Positions 1 through 8,839 of a DNA stretch of 64,000 nucleotides are shown one piece after another. The stretch is from NCBI RefSeq assembly GCF_014596745.1, contig NZ_JABTCF010000004.1, positions 186,001 through 250,000 on the forward strand, in the 5' to 3' direction. The stretch comes from Maribacter aquimaris. Its GTDB lineage: Bacteria > Bacteroidota > Bacteroidia > Flavobacteriales > Flavobacteriaceae. Within the stretch, counting starts at the first letter, position 1; each line of letters starts with the position of its first letter. The position numbers and the translations under genes are program-made. The notes under the pieces were generated by a model. It made no database searches and was not told the DNA's origin. It saw only the letters and a program-made list of their open reading frames with translations.

Positions 1-568
1 CTACTTTATATTCAGTTCCATTAATTGTAATAAAAGTATATGGAGAACCTCCTTTTCTTTTAATTTCGATTGTTTTAAACGTTTCATCAACCAAGTTTTT
101 ACTTGAAATTCGAAGTTTTTTATTTGGATAATCAATTAGCCAATTCGCTTTGTTTATTATTGGTGTACCAATTATACCTCCGAAATTTGGGATTTGTTCT
201 TTTAGTCCAACCATATCCGTGTTAGATGCTACTGTGCCAACAAATTCAACGTTTCCAATCTTAAAGGATTTTACCACCTCACTTCCTGTTTCTACAGTAC
301 GATTAGATGCTCCATCAAGTGTCATTGATGAACCTATAATTGAATCTCTTTGAATAATCGAGTATTGTGCACCTGTATCAAAATAGAAATTTTTGGAAAC
401 TCCATTTATTTTGGATGGAATTATCATTACTGTCTTTACAGTAGTAAATTCCGTTTCAGAATCAAATGATTCAGGTTGTACAGTTCCTTTTTTTTGATAA
501 TGAGTTACAGAACAACTAAATGAAAGAAGCAGTATTAGGTTAAATAACAATAGTTTCAAATTCTTCAT
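1..568 (-). CDS. Aspartyl-protease-like (retropepsin fold) lipoprotein, 3' end beyond window
   Basis: Reading leftwards from an ATG at 568 the frame stays open to the window edge (189 codons seen). The N-terminus is a short hydrophobic segment ending in a lipobox-like LSFSC, so Cys19 would be lipidated and the protein anchored in the envelope. Residues 61-68 read FYFDTGAQ, the DTG/A active-site loop of pepsin/retropepsin-like aspartic proteases, followed by a Gly-rich IGNVEFVG strand and a GGIIGTPII segment typical of the same fold. Bacterial members are small secreted or membrane-anchored proteases of mostly unknown substrate. The C-terminal part, including any PDZ domain, is outside the window. 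Function as an active protease is inferred from the DTG motif only. Confidence 0.75.
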   Translation of the reverse strand, partial: MKNLKLLLFNLILLLSFSCSVTHYQKKGTVQPESFDSETEFTTVKTVMIIPSKINGVSKNFYFDTGAQYSIIQRDSIIGSSMTLDGASNRTVETGSEVVKSFKIGNVEFVGTVASNTDMVGLKEQIPNFGGIIGTPIINKANWLIDYPNKKLRISSKNLVDETFKTIEIKRKGGSPYTFITINGTEYKV

Positions 569-1055
569 ATTTAAATTCGGCCAAGGATTTAATCCTTTAT
601 TTGAACTTTCAAATCTATTCTAGTTTGCCGAGATAGTGTCCTAACTTATCTTTTGTCCATCTAGACTTAAAGTTAATCAATTCTACTTTTAATCAGTTCG
701 GTTCCAAGGGGAGTTTACACAACACCTTTTTAAATCATCAACATAAGTGTCAACACTTTTATAAATTGGCTTAGATTAAGGACCATTCTTGCTACGTTGA
801 TTTGACTTTCATCTCAATTATTGTTTCATTTTAAAGACGAAAAACATGCGAACATCTTCAACATTCTCCATTCTTTTACGAAATCCTATTGTAAAGTTTC
901 TTTAATGAAAAGAATATATAGGGATAAAAAAATATAAATAAGGTTAAATCAGGATATGGTGCAAAGCATGTTATTATAACTTTGTAAACCATGTACCTCA
1001 ACGAACATCGTTATCTCATTGTGAGGTAAGTTCTATAATAATCAAAATCGACTCA
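569..1055. other. AT-rich divergent intergenic region
   Basis: About 490 bases between the divergent protease-like and esterase genes. No reading frame of protein-like composition was seen. TAACTTTG at 977-984 fits the Bacteroidota -7 element (TAnnTTTG) for the rightward esterase gene, but no clear -33 TTG is at the right distance. Nothing else recognised. Confidence 0.4.
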
Positions 1056-2639
1056 ATGAAATTATCAGTAATATCCATTTTCATTCTATTTATAACAAAT
1101 GCTTTTGCCCAATCAGAACCTAAATGGGATAATTCCAAGAAAGAAGAATGGCCAAATGAGTGCCAGAAAGTTAGTATTCCATCTTCGCTGGACGGCGAGA
1201 AACAGTCCGCGATCTTCTATCCATCAACAAAGGACAATAGTCCATTAATAGTTAGTTTACATACATGGAGTGGTAATTATACGCAGAAAGACACATTAGT
1301 AATAGCTAGTATTAAAAAAAATTACAATTACATACATCCTGATTTTCGAGGTCCCAACAAAACTTATAAAGCCACTGGCAGTAAATATGTGATTCAAGAT
1401 ATTGAAGACGCTATTGCGTATGCCATTAAAAACGGCAAGGTTGATATTAACAATATTCATGTAATTGGAACAAGTGGAGGTGGGCATGCCGCGCTTCTTG
1501 CTTATATGAACACAAATTATCCCGTTAAGACATTCTCTGCATGGGTTCCTATACCTGACCTTAAAAAATGGTATTATGAATCAGAAGGTAGAGGAACTAA
1601 ATATGCATTGGATATCGCCATGTCAACTGTAAATGATTCAAAATTCGACAGTAAAAACTATTATTTAAATGAAGAAGAGGCAATAAAACGATCACCCTTT
1701 TATATGCGAACTCCAGTAGAAAAACGCAAGAAAAGTAAGCTTTATATCTATGCAGGAATCCATGATGGATATACCGGTTCAGTACCAATATCCCAATCTT
1801 TGAACTTTTACAATAAAATAGTATCGGAGTTTAATAGCTTGGATACTGACGCTTTAATCCCCCAAAAGGACATTATGGAAATGGTTACTTCCAGAAATTT
1901 CGTCAGTGATTCCAAAGATACTATTGCCGACAGACCAATTCACTACAAAAAAACATATAAGGATTTAGTGAGAATCACAATTTTTGAAGGCACACATGAA
2001 TGCCTGACGGATGTGGCCCTAAATCAAGTAATATCAAGCAATATTTTAGCCATAGGCGACTCTAACGGGGCAAAGCAAAATGGCTGGGTAAACCAACTGA
2101 AAAAGACAAACTTTCAAGATTTTATTTATAACACAAGCATTTCCGGAAATACCATAGGGTTTGACAATCTCAACCAAACCAAACTCAATACATTACGCAA
2201 TATTGACAACTATATGGATGAGGCCAACAAGAAATTAGGAGGTCTTGACAAGATTGTTATCATGCTTGGAACAAACGATTGCAAAGCAGTATTTGAGAAA
2301 AGGAAACGAGAGATTCCCCACAATATGAATAAGCTGTTAAAGAAGATAAAAGCGCATCCTGCTTATATCAAAAATAAACCACAAATCTATGTGATTTCGC
2401 CTCCACCTTGTGGCGAAGATCATATAATGAAGGAGAAATATTATGGATCTTCCAAAAGAGTACATTGGTTGTTTCCCAAATTCCAAAAAGTTGCAGAGTC
2501 AAATGACTGTAAATACATTGATATTTACACAAAATTGTCTCCCCAGTGGCCTACATTAGCTAAAGACGGTATACACCCTGAAGAGGAGGGCCAGATTCTT
2601 ATGTCGAAGCTGATAGATGAACAGATGAAACTACCCTGA
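1056..2639 (+). CDS. Secreted two-domain esterase: alpha/beta-hydrolase fused to SGNH/GDSL hydrolase
   Basis: The 527-residue protein starts with a signal peptide (cleavage near AFAQ, residues 16-19). Residues about 40-320 are an alpha/beta-hydrolase of the prolyl-oligopeptidase/esterase type: nucleophile elbow GTSGGG (Ser140), acid in IHDG (Asp237) and a late His in GTHE (His314). Residues about 328-525 are an SGNH hydrolase: block I GDSN (Ser336), block II SGNT (363-366), block III GTND (405-408) and block V DGIH (Asp504, His507). Both catalytic sets are complete, so two ester-cleaving sites sit in one polypeptide. SGNH domains of this kind often remove acetyl groups from polysaccharides; the GH43 gene 400 bases downstream is consistent with carbohydrate processing, though no SusC/SusD pair is present. 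Substrate is unknown. Confidence 0.85.
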   Translation: MKLSVISIFILFITNAFAQSEPKWDNSKKEEWPNECQKVSIPSSLDGEKQSAIFYPSTKDNSPLIVSLHTWSGNYTQKDTLVIASIKKNYNYIHPDFRGPNKTYKATGSKYVIQDIEDAIAYAIKNGKVDINNIHVIGTSGGGHAALLAYMNTNYPVKTFSAWVPIPDLKKWYYESEGRGTKYALDIAMSTVNDSKFDSKNYYLNEEEAIKRSPFYMRTPVEKRKKSKLYIYAGIHDGYTGSVPISQSLNFYNKIVSEFNSLDTDALIPQKDIMEMVTSRNFVSDSKDTIADRPIHYKKTYKDLVRITIFEGTHECLTDVALNQVISSNILAIGDSNGAKQNGWVNQLKKTNFQDFIYNTSISGNTIGFDNLNQTKLNTLRNIDNYMDEANKKLGGLDKIVIMLGTNDCKAVFEKRKREIPHNMNKLLKKIKAHPAYIKNKPQIYVISPPPCGEDHIMKEKYYGSSKRVHWLFPKFQKVAESNDCKYIDIYTKLSPQWPTLAKDGIHPEEEGQILMSKLIDEQMKLP

Positions 2640-3039
2640 TCAATAACAATCGTTTTAATCATTTAACTCCACGAGTCAAATACTTTTGCTTCTTACGGGG
2701 TAGGAAGCAACTTTCCTATGAACGAAAATAACAGTTTAACCGTTGATATATCCTTTTGATCTGGACCATCTGAAAAGCGACCTTGTCTGGGGAACAAAAA
2801 TAAAGGAACCAATGTTTTGGTAAGTGGTTTTATTGAACGGACAGTTATAGGGAATAGGGACATCAACCTTCTTCTCCGGTTCGTTCTTTTAACCGACCGT
2901 TTAGAAGGGCACATTTCCCCTTATCCAACTCTTTGAAAACCAAGTTGAACAAATGGTGAGGAATTAAAGAGATACACTTAATTCGCTATATTTGATATGT
3001 AATGGGAATAACAACCATATTATCTTTTTTTTATAACCC
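2640..3039. other. Intergenic region upstream of the GH43 gene
   Basis: 400 bases with no convincing gene. TATATTTG at 2987-2994 matches the Bacteroidota -7 element and lies 46 bases before the GH43 start; a matching -33 TTG was not seen. A minus-strand open frame at 2693-2914 has Arg/Pro-rich composition and no start context, and was not accepted. Confidence 0.4.
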
Positions 3040-4080
3040 ATGATAAAATTTTATCAAATGATTCAAAGATCCGTTCTTGGACTTATATGCTGCTTTATGT
3101 TTGGCATCACTTTTGGACAGGAGGCCAATACGAACAATAATCCAATTTTCGAAGGTTGGTACGCAGATCCCGAAGGTGCTGTTTTTGACGATACCTATTG
3201 GGTATATCCAACTTTTTCTGACGACTACGACAAGCAGCTGCATTTTGATGCCTTTTCTTCCAAGGACTTGGTCCATTGGGAAAAGCATAAACGTATTTTG
3301 GATACCACCAAAATCAAATGGTTACGTCAGGCCTTATGGGCACCTTCTATTGTCAAGAAGGGAAAGAAATACTTTCTGTTCTTCGGGGCCAATGATATTC
3401 AGAGACCTGGCAGGAAATCTTACGACCCCGATAATGATATCAATCATTTTGGAGGTATAGGGGTGGCCGTTGCCGATACTCCCGGCGGACCGTTTGAGGA
3501 CTATTTAGGGAAGCCCCTAATTTCTGATTTTTATAATAATGCCCAACCCATAGATCAATTTGTTTTTAAGGATACGGATGGCACTTATTATTTTTTCTAT
3601 GGAGGTTGGAGCCATTGTAATCTAGGGAAGCTCAATGCGGAATTTACCGGATTCATTCCTTGGGAAGATGGCAATCCGTTTAAGGAAATAACACCAGAAG
3701 GCTATGTTGAAGGTCCATTTATGTTCTTGCGCAACGGAATCTATTATTTTATGTGGTCGGAAGGTAGATGGACCAACGGAAGTTATAAAGTAGCATACGC
3801 CATGGCGGATAAGGCCACTGGACCTTACAAACGGATAGGTGCGATTTTAGAATCAAAGGAAGGAGATATAGCAACAGGGGCGGGACACCATTCCGTAATC
3901 AATAAACCTGGTACTGATGAATGGATATTAGTGTATCATCGAAGACCCATACCGAACGAAGACCGTGATCACCGGGTTACCTGTATGGATATCATGGAGT
4001 TTAACGAAGATGGCACCATAAAACCCGTAAAGATGACCTTTGAAGGGGTAAGGGCAAATCCCTTAAAAGAAAGAAAATAG
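3040..4080 (+). CDS. Secreted glycoside hydrolase, family GH43-like
   Basis: 346 residues with a signal peptide ending near FGITFGQ (residues 21-27). The five-bladed propeller of GH43/GH32/GH62 enzymes is indicated by WYADPEGAVF (residues 40-49, Asp43 as expected catalytic base), LWAPSI (99-104), IDQFVF (171-176, pKa-modulating Asp) and YVEGPFMF (222-229, Glu224 as general acid). GH43 enzymes cleave arabinose-, xylose- or galactose-containing side chains or backbones outside the cytoplasm; the specific substrate cannot be read from the motifs. Translation could also start at Met7 (3058), which gives a more usual signal-peptide length. No polysaccharide-utilisation transporter genes are adjacent. 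Confidence 0.88.
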   Translation: MIKFYQMIQRSVLGLICCFMFGITFGQEANTNNNPIFEGWYADPEGAVFDDTYWVYPTFSDDYDKQLHFDAFSSKDLVHWEKHKRILDTTKIKWLRQALWAPSIVKKGKKYFLFFGANDIQRPGRKSYDPDNDINHFGGIGVAVADTPGGPFEDYLGKPLISDFYNNAQPIDQFVFKDTDGTYYFFYGGWSHCNLGKLNAEFTGFIPWEDGNPFKEITPEGYVEGPFMFLRNGIYYFMWSEGRWTNGSYKVAYAMADKATGPYKRIGAILESKEGDIATGAGHHSVINKPGTDEWILVYHRRPIPNEDRDHRVTCMDIMEFNEDGTIKPVKMTFEGVRANPLKERK

Positions 4081-5066
4081 GTTTCGTTCTCAATGGCCGA
4101 CCCAGGTAGCGGTTTTAATGTACCTCATATTTTTTTGGAAACGTCAACTAGAAAAATTACTTTCTCAAAAGCGGAATACATGAAAAATATGTTCCCTTTT
4201 TTCATTCTGTCGTTCTCCCTTTTTTCAAGCAAACAGGAAGAAAATGAGAGGTAGGGCCAAAATCGAATAGCCAGTTCCAATTACATTCAGAACAGGACAC
4301 CCCTACCCCCCCGCCTGATCTAGAAGTTTCCGTTTATGCCTTAATTCTATTGGGTTTAATAATGGTTTCCTAAAACAAACGTTTTTTGGGATTTCAGCCT
4401 ACCCATTCATCAGGAATATTTTTTTTATTTGTAGGACTTAATCCCTAAATTATTTTCAATAAAACAGAATAAATAAGTAAATTAGAAGTTAAATATTATA
4501 CCAAATCCAAACAGTAATTTAAGCCTGATGAATGCAATGAATGTCCAATGGTCGGAAAATGATGTGCTTGATACCGTGTTAATCTATGAATCCAACAAAA
4601 CAAGGGATTCAATAATGCTAATTTGTTGTAAGTGGACAACAAAACTTTTTTACTTATCCAAAGTATACTACAGGATAATAATAAACTTCCGGATTTGATT
4701 CATGTAAAATAGGATTCCAAACAATAAGCGGAATATCTTTCCTGTTCCGGACATGACATCGTCTTCATTGGAATCCAAAACACGAACCCTTTTTTTTGAG
4801 AGACATACTTGGTGCTGTAGTAACAAACCTTCTGAAGTCATGGATTTTAGAGGTATAGCGCAAAATCATATAGTATTGGTTCTGCCTCGTTAACTAGCTC
4901 CCTACCAGAACAATTGTTTTTTCCTTATTGAATATCAATTGAGTAGGATGATATTTCTATTGATTGGCTTTTATTGTAGTTGGAAACACAAACGTATGAT
5001 TGATAGCCCCAACCGCCCACACCAATGGATACTTCATCCTTCCCTTTTATATAAATCGCAATAGTA
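4081..5066. other. Long gene-poor gap with possible gene remnants
   Basis: Nearly 1 kb without an intact gene. A 24-codon frame at 4180-4254 starts MKNMFPFFILSFSLFSS and stops soon after; it resembles a lone signal peptide and may be the head of a decayed secreted-protein gene. A second short frame at 4528-4698 begins MNAMNVQWSENDVLD and has no recognisable homology. No RNA gene or repeat was recognised. Confidence 0.3.
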
Positions 5067-6938
5067 ATGTTTAGAAATAGCGTTAAATTCCTCCCCTCCT
5101 TTCAGTTATTTGAAATTCCCCGAAAGGACTTCAAGTATATTTATCATTTAGCTACGTTTATATTCGATTCCCCTTCCGCCAAAGTTGAAATATTAAAATT
5201 ACCCTATGGTTTAGGATCTTCCTTAAATCTTGAATTCAGCGGTTCCAACACTGAGGAACGGATTTTGGACCATTTGTGGAATTCACCAAATACGTTACTT
5301 GAATTAAATTCCCTCCCCAAAGGTTTGGATTTGGACAAACAAGAAAAAACCCAATCCTCAAAGGTTCCTGAATATATGATCGTCGCACCTTTACAAGATC
5401 CTAAAGGGGAAATCCTTGGGATTTTATGCGTGTACGACAATAACCCCATATTGCCTGATGATCGGAAAAAACAGGCCTTAAAGGTCCTGGCCGATCAAAC
5501 GGTTTCCCTGATTACCCTTTATAGTGTAAATAAACGGGCCCTAACTACCGAAACTTTGGTTGATAATAAAAATATCGCCTTGGGAAATTACCTGGAATCC
5601 AATGGCTCCGCAAGTTGGCACTTTGATATTGCCTCGGATACCCTGTGGTTCAGCAGGATGTTTTTTGAAATCCTCGGCTATACCCCTGAAGAACTTCAGA
5701 TGGAATCAATTGACAGTTGGATTGATTTGGTGTATATTTTTGATCAAGATAATTTTAAGAATACGTGGCAGAAATGGATCAACAATGATCCATCGAAAAA
5801 GGGATTGGAATTCAGGATGGTCCACCGGTCCGGGGAAATCATCTTTGTTACTATTGAAATCAATAATTCAAGAATCAACGATGCTGGCAAACCCATTTTT
5901 TTAGAAGGGGATATACAGGATATCACGACCCAGAAAAAAGTTTGGGAACAAATAGAACTCATAAACCCTAAGTATACCTCCGTGATCCAGGCCGGATACA
6001 ATTGGATGGCCATCGTTGACTTGGAAGGAAACTATAATTATGTAAACACCGCCTTAAAATCGGCCTTGGGGTATTCCTCTGAGGAATTGATCGACAAATG
6101 TATTTTTGATCTTATACATGAGACGGAAAGAAAGAGGGTTATCAATTATTTTCACAAATTCCTTAATCATGAGCCCTTTGTCTCCAAGCCCTTTCGATAC
6201 CAACACAAAAATGGGACGTGGAAATGGATTGAAATCCTATGTGTCAACCTAAAGGAAGACCCCATGATTGAAGGTGTTGTCATCAATGCCCGGGATATTA
6301 CCAAAAGGGTATTGGAAAACAAGGAAATAAAAGCTTCGGAGGAAAAGCACCGTTTACTTTTCAATTCCTCCCCCTACCCCAAATATTTTCTTGAGTTGGA
6401 TAGTTTACGTATCCTGGATGTCAATAATGCCATGATACAGTTTTACGGATATTCCAGGGAGGAGTTCCTAAACATGAATGCCGCCGATCTAAGGCCCAAG
6501 GAAGAAATCAACAAACTCCTGATCAGTCTGGAAAATTACCGAATCCCAAAGGAAACCTATGATTCCGGGGTATTTGTCCATAAAAAGAAAAACGGGGAAT
6601 TGGTTAGAATGGATATTGTGGGACAGCATATCTATATTGATGGAAAACAATGTATCCTCGTTACATGCAACGATGTGACCGAAAAGCAAAAAAACCAAAT
6701 CGCCCTGGAAAAGCAAAATAAAAAACTGAGGGAAATCGCTTGGATGCAATCCCATATTGTTCGGGCACCTTTAGCCCGAATGATGGGGGTAATCGAATTA
6801 TTCCATGAGGATTTGGTGGATGATCATGAAAAACAGGAATGGCTTGGCCATGTTTATAACTCTGCATTGGAATTGGATACCGTAATCAAGGATATCGTCC
6901 AAAAATCACAATCCATCATCTCGAAAGAAAACCCTTGA
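5067..6938 (+). CDS. GAF/multi-PAS sensor protein ending in an isolated DHp (HisKA-like) domain
   Basis: 623 residues with no membrane segment, so probably cytoplasmic. An N-terminal GAF-like region (about 20-155) is followed by three PAS domains (about 180-292, 300-415, 425-548); the ends carry typical PAC signatures such as GDIQDITTQKK, INARDITKR and VTCNDVTEKQ. The last about 65 residues (IAWMQSHIVRAPLARMMGVI onward) resemble the phosphoacceptor helix of histidine kinases, with His in SHIVRAPL, but the protein stops there without any HATPase_c domain. Proteins with this ending recur in Flavobacteriia, so it is probably a natural architecture rather than a truncation; signalling would need a partner kinase or dimer. 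No response regulator is adjacent. The following 350 bases hold no missing kinase domain. Confidence 0.8.
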   Translation: MFRNSVKFLPSFQLFEIPRKDFKYIYHLATFIFDSPSAKVEILKLPYGLGSSLNLEFSGSNTEERILDHLWNSPNTLLELNSLPKGLDLDKQEKTQSSKVPEYMIVAPLQDPKGEILGILCVYDNNPILPDDRKKQALKVLADQTVSLITLYSVNKRALTTETLVDNKNIALGNYLESNGSASWHFDIASDTLWFSRMFFEILGYTPEELQMESIDSWIDLVYIFDQDNFKNTWQKWINNDPSKKGLEFRMVHRSGEIIFVTIEINNSRINDAGKPIFLEGDIQDITTQKKVWEQIELINPKYTSVIQAGYNWMAIVDLEGNYNYVNTALKSALGYSSEELIDKCIFDLIHETERKRVINYFHKFLNHEPFVSKPFRYQHKNGTWKWIEILCVNLKEDPMIEGVVINARDITKRVLENKEIKASEEKHRLLFNSSPYPKYFLELDSLRILDVNNAMIQFYGYSREEFLNMNAADLRPKEEINKLLISLENYRIPKETYDSGVFVHKKKNGELVRMDIVGQHIYIDGKQCILVTCNDVTEKQKNQIALEKQNKKLREIAWMQSHIVRAPLARMMGVIELFHEDLVDDHEKQEWLGHVYNSALELDTVIKDIVQKSQSIISKENP

Positions 6939-7006
6939 GGTTATTCTTTTAGAGCTATGTTAAGGTCCATATTTTTTAATATTCATCGTTCTTAGATCTT
7001 TGGGGA

Positions 7007-7026
7007 ACTGGACTAAGGCTTTTTAT
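7007..7026 (+). repeat. 20-bp direct repeat, left copy
   Basis: ACTGGACTAAGGCTTTTTAT occurs here and, identically, at 10397-10416 on the same strand. The two copies bracket the ArsR-permease-small membrane protein-lactate dehydrogenase block. Confidence 0.7.
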
Positions 7027-7317
7027 AGATTAGTACTTTTCCTCGAACGTCACCTTTTTGAAAATTATAGCCCTTTTTAAACTCCCTATTGAGCCACACT
7101 TTCTTCTTTTCATATCCATTCGCGTATTTTTAGTCACTTATTGCTCATCAAATATGCTTGTTTTGAATTTTCCGTATCCATTTTTTTATGGTGATGTGTC
7201 TACGTGCCATTGAACTTTTATAAAGCTGATGATTTGAAATTTTCAACTGTTCAAAAAAAAGGAAGTCCACATCTAAAATAAAAAAAACAAAGAGGTGCTT
7301 GTGTTTCCAATATTTTA

Positions 7318-7325
7318 TATATTTG
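7318..7325 (+). promoter_or_regulatory. Putative -7 element of the arsR-type gene
   Basis: TATATTTG fits the Bacteroidota consensus TAnnTTTG. A TTG at 7299-7301 could act as the -33 element, though the spacing is a little short. Transcription would begin just before or within the operator at 7337-7358. Confidence 0.4.
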
Positions 7326-7336
7326 CCTTCGAATTT

Positions 7337-7358
7337 TACATGTGTAAAAACACATATG
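7337..7358 (+). promoter_or_regulatory. ArsR-family operator upstream of the repressor gene
   Basis: Inverted repeat with arms ATGTGT and ACACAT around AAAA (7340-7355), extended on both sides. Its reverse complement matches the element at 7776-7797 at 19 of 22 positions (CATATG, then TTTTTAC or CTTTTAC, then CAT). It sits 17 bases before the ATG at 7376, a typical position for autorepression. Confidence 0.75.
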
Positions 7359-7375
7359 TTAAAATAATAAGACTG

Positions 7376-7711
7376 ATGGATGAACCTATTAATATATTCA
7401 AAGCCCTTTCGGATGCAACTAGATTAAAAATAATTTGGCTGCTAACCAACATCGATGAAAAGATATGCGTTTCAGAAATTGTAGAGGTTTTGGACGAGTA
7501 TCAATATAATGTCTCGCGCCATTTAAAGATATTAAAACACGCTAAGTTGGTAGAAGAGGTAAAAGAAGGAAAGTGGGTATTTTATTATTTAACACCGATT
7601 AAAAACGAATTTCGACAATTGATTCAGGAAGCCATAAAAACGATTCCCGAATCACAGATGAATAATGAAATACAGAAGTGTAATAGATTATTGGCAGAAC
7701 GTCATAAGTAA
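7376..7711 (+). CDS. ArsR-family winged-helix repressor
   Basis: 111 residues from Met at 7376 (MDEPINIFKALSDATRLKII). A longer frame opens at 7295, but that would place the -7 element and operator inside the coding region, and ArsR proteins are usually about 100-120 residues, so the internal start is preferred. The helix-turn-helix is visible as ICVSEIVEVLDEYQYNVSRH, with the wing GKWVFYYLT. ArsR repressors leave DNA on binding metal(loid)s or other signals; no obvious Cys pair lies in the recognition helix here (one Cys in KICVSE, one near the C-terminus in QKCNR), so the inducer cannot be named. It precedes the permease by 109 bases and probably represses both genes. Confidence 0.9.
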   Translation: MDEPINIFKALSDATRLKIIWLLTNIDEKICVSEIVEVLDEYQYNVSRHLKILKHAKLVEEVKEGKWVFYYLTPIKNEFRQLIQEAIKTIPESQMNNEIQKCNRLLAERHK

Positions 7712-7775
7712 AAATCAAATTTCACAGGGCTCTAAATAAAAGGAAAAATCAAGCATTCGCTTTTTTTTATAATAA

Positions 7776-7797
7776 CATATGCGCTTTTACGCATATA
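7776..7797 (+). promoter_or_regulatory. ArsR-family operator upstream of the permease gene
   Basis: Perfect inverted repeat with 7-base arms ATATGCG (7777-7783) and CGCATAT (7790-7796) around CTTTTA, 24 bases before the permease ATG. It is nearly the same sequence as the element in front of the repressor, read on the opposite strand. Confidence 0.8.
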
Positions 7798-7820
7798 ACA
7801 TAACTATTTAAATAAACAAC

Positions 7821-8828
7821 ATGAACGAAAAATTGAATTTAGCATTAAACGAATTTATACACGTAGGCGTAGTATTGGTATTCATAATTGCCCTTGTCTC
7901 CATAATCACGGGTTTAATAAGGGCCTTTATACCCCAGGAGAAACTTCAAAAACGGTTATCGAAAACGGGGAAATACAGTGGTTTAATGGGGGCCTTACTG
8001 GGAATCCCCACTCCATTCTGTAGTGCATCCATGGTTCCTGTATCCATGGGGATGATAGAAATGGGAGCGCCTTTCGCTATGGTGTTTTCCTTTTTGCTTT
8101 CCGCCCCATTGGCCAATTTTGTCGTCGTTGGATTTATATTCGGTGTTTTCGGATGGAAAGTGGCATTGGTCTATTTCCTGATTGTTTTTATGGGCTCCGT
8201 TTTTTTTGGTAGCATTGCCGGAAAGACATCCCTTAAACACAGTGTAAAACGAATTGATCTAAAGTCTAAAACGGCTACAAGTGCTTGTGCATCCCAACCG
8301 GCTGTTAGCTGTGGCACTGTTTCAAATAATGCAGTAGCATCTTGTACAACAGCCCAAAACCCGTGTGCAGATACACAATCGCCTTCTACCGGCTTATGTG
8401 GACAAACGCGTGCATCCCACCCAAAACTTACAGAAGCTTTTAATTTTGGCTGGGGCCTGTTTAAACGCATATTCCCCTATGTTTTACTGGGTGCGGTAAT
8501 CAGTGCCATCTCTGCCGTATTTGTACCTGATGCTTGGGTCGAAAAATATCTTGGAAATGATAGTCCCCTTGCCATACCTATTGCGGCAGCCATTGGTGTT
8601 CCCCTATATTTACGAATCGAAATGGCTATCCCTATACTACAAGCACTCATTGTTAAGGGAATGAGTATGGGTGCGGCCATGGCTTTGATTATCGGCGGAA
8701 CGGGAGCGAGTTTACCAGAGATAGCCATTATTTCCTCCATGTTAAAACCCAAAGCCATAATCGCATTTGTGTGTTCTGTCATGACTATGGCAATCGTCGG
8801 TGGTTTTATCTTTTACTTTTTCTTTTAA
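7821..8828 (+). CDS. Predicted permease of the ArsP/DUF318 (YraQ) family
   Basis: 335 residues with about eight membrane segments in two halves (about 10-135 and 212-335). The conserved TPFCSA segment near residue 65 matches the TPFCSCS motif of this family, whose characterised members (ArsP and SO_0444-type) export organic or inorganic arsenic species. The central cytoplasmic or periplasmic loop (about 150-197) is Cys/Ser/Thr-rich with five Cys (SAC, VSC, ASC, NPC, GLC), a plausible metal(loid)-binding region. Adjacency to an ArsR repressor and a shared operator support metal(loid)-responsive efflux. The substrate is inferred, and other thiophilic ions are possible. Confidence 0.82.
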   Translation: MNEKLNLALNEFIHVGVVLVFIIALVSIITGLIRAFIPQEKLQKRLSKTGKYSGLMGALLGIPTPFCSASMVPVSMGMIEMGAPFAMVFSFLLSAPLANFVVVGFIFGVFGWKVALVYFLIVFMGSVFFGSIAGKTSLKHSVKRIDLKSKTATSACASQPAVSCGTVSNNAVASCTTAQNPCADTQSPSTGLCGQTRASHPKLTEAFNFGWGLFKRIFPYVLLGAVISAISAVFVPDAWVEKYLGNDSPLAIPIAAAIGVPLYLRIEMAIPILQALIVKGMSMGAAMALIIGGTGASLPEIAIISSMLKPKAIIAFVCSVMTMAIVGGFIFYFFF

Positions 8829-8839
8829 AAACAAATTGT

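Larger units (their letters stand above)
6939..7375. other. Intergenic region upstream of the ArsR gene, with a 20-bp repeat copy
   Basis: AT-rich. It contains ACTGGACTAAGGCTTTTTAT at 7007-7026, which recurs exactly at 10397-10416. The ArsR promoter and operator lie at its right end. No gene seen. Confidence 0.5.

Noticed and set aside
2693-2914. Minus-strand 73-codon frame between the esterase and GH43 genes
   Set aside because: Arg/Pro-rich composition, no signal or domain and no start context; read as chance opening in non-coding DNA.
1056-4080. Polysaccharide utilisation locus
   Set aside because: Only an esterase and a GH43 gene are present; no SusC/SusD pair, sensor or further CAZymes lie nearby.
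7295-7375. Upstream extension of the ArsR coding region
   Set aside because: It would put the -7 element and the operator inside the gene, and the added residues have no helix-turn-helix similarity.
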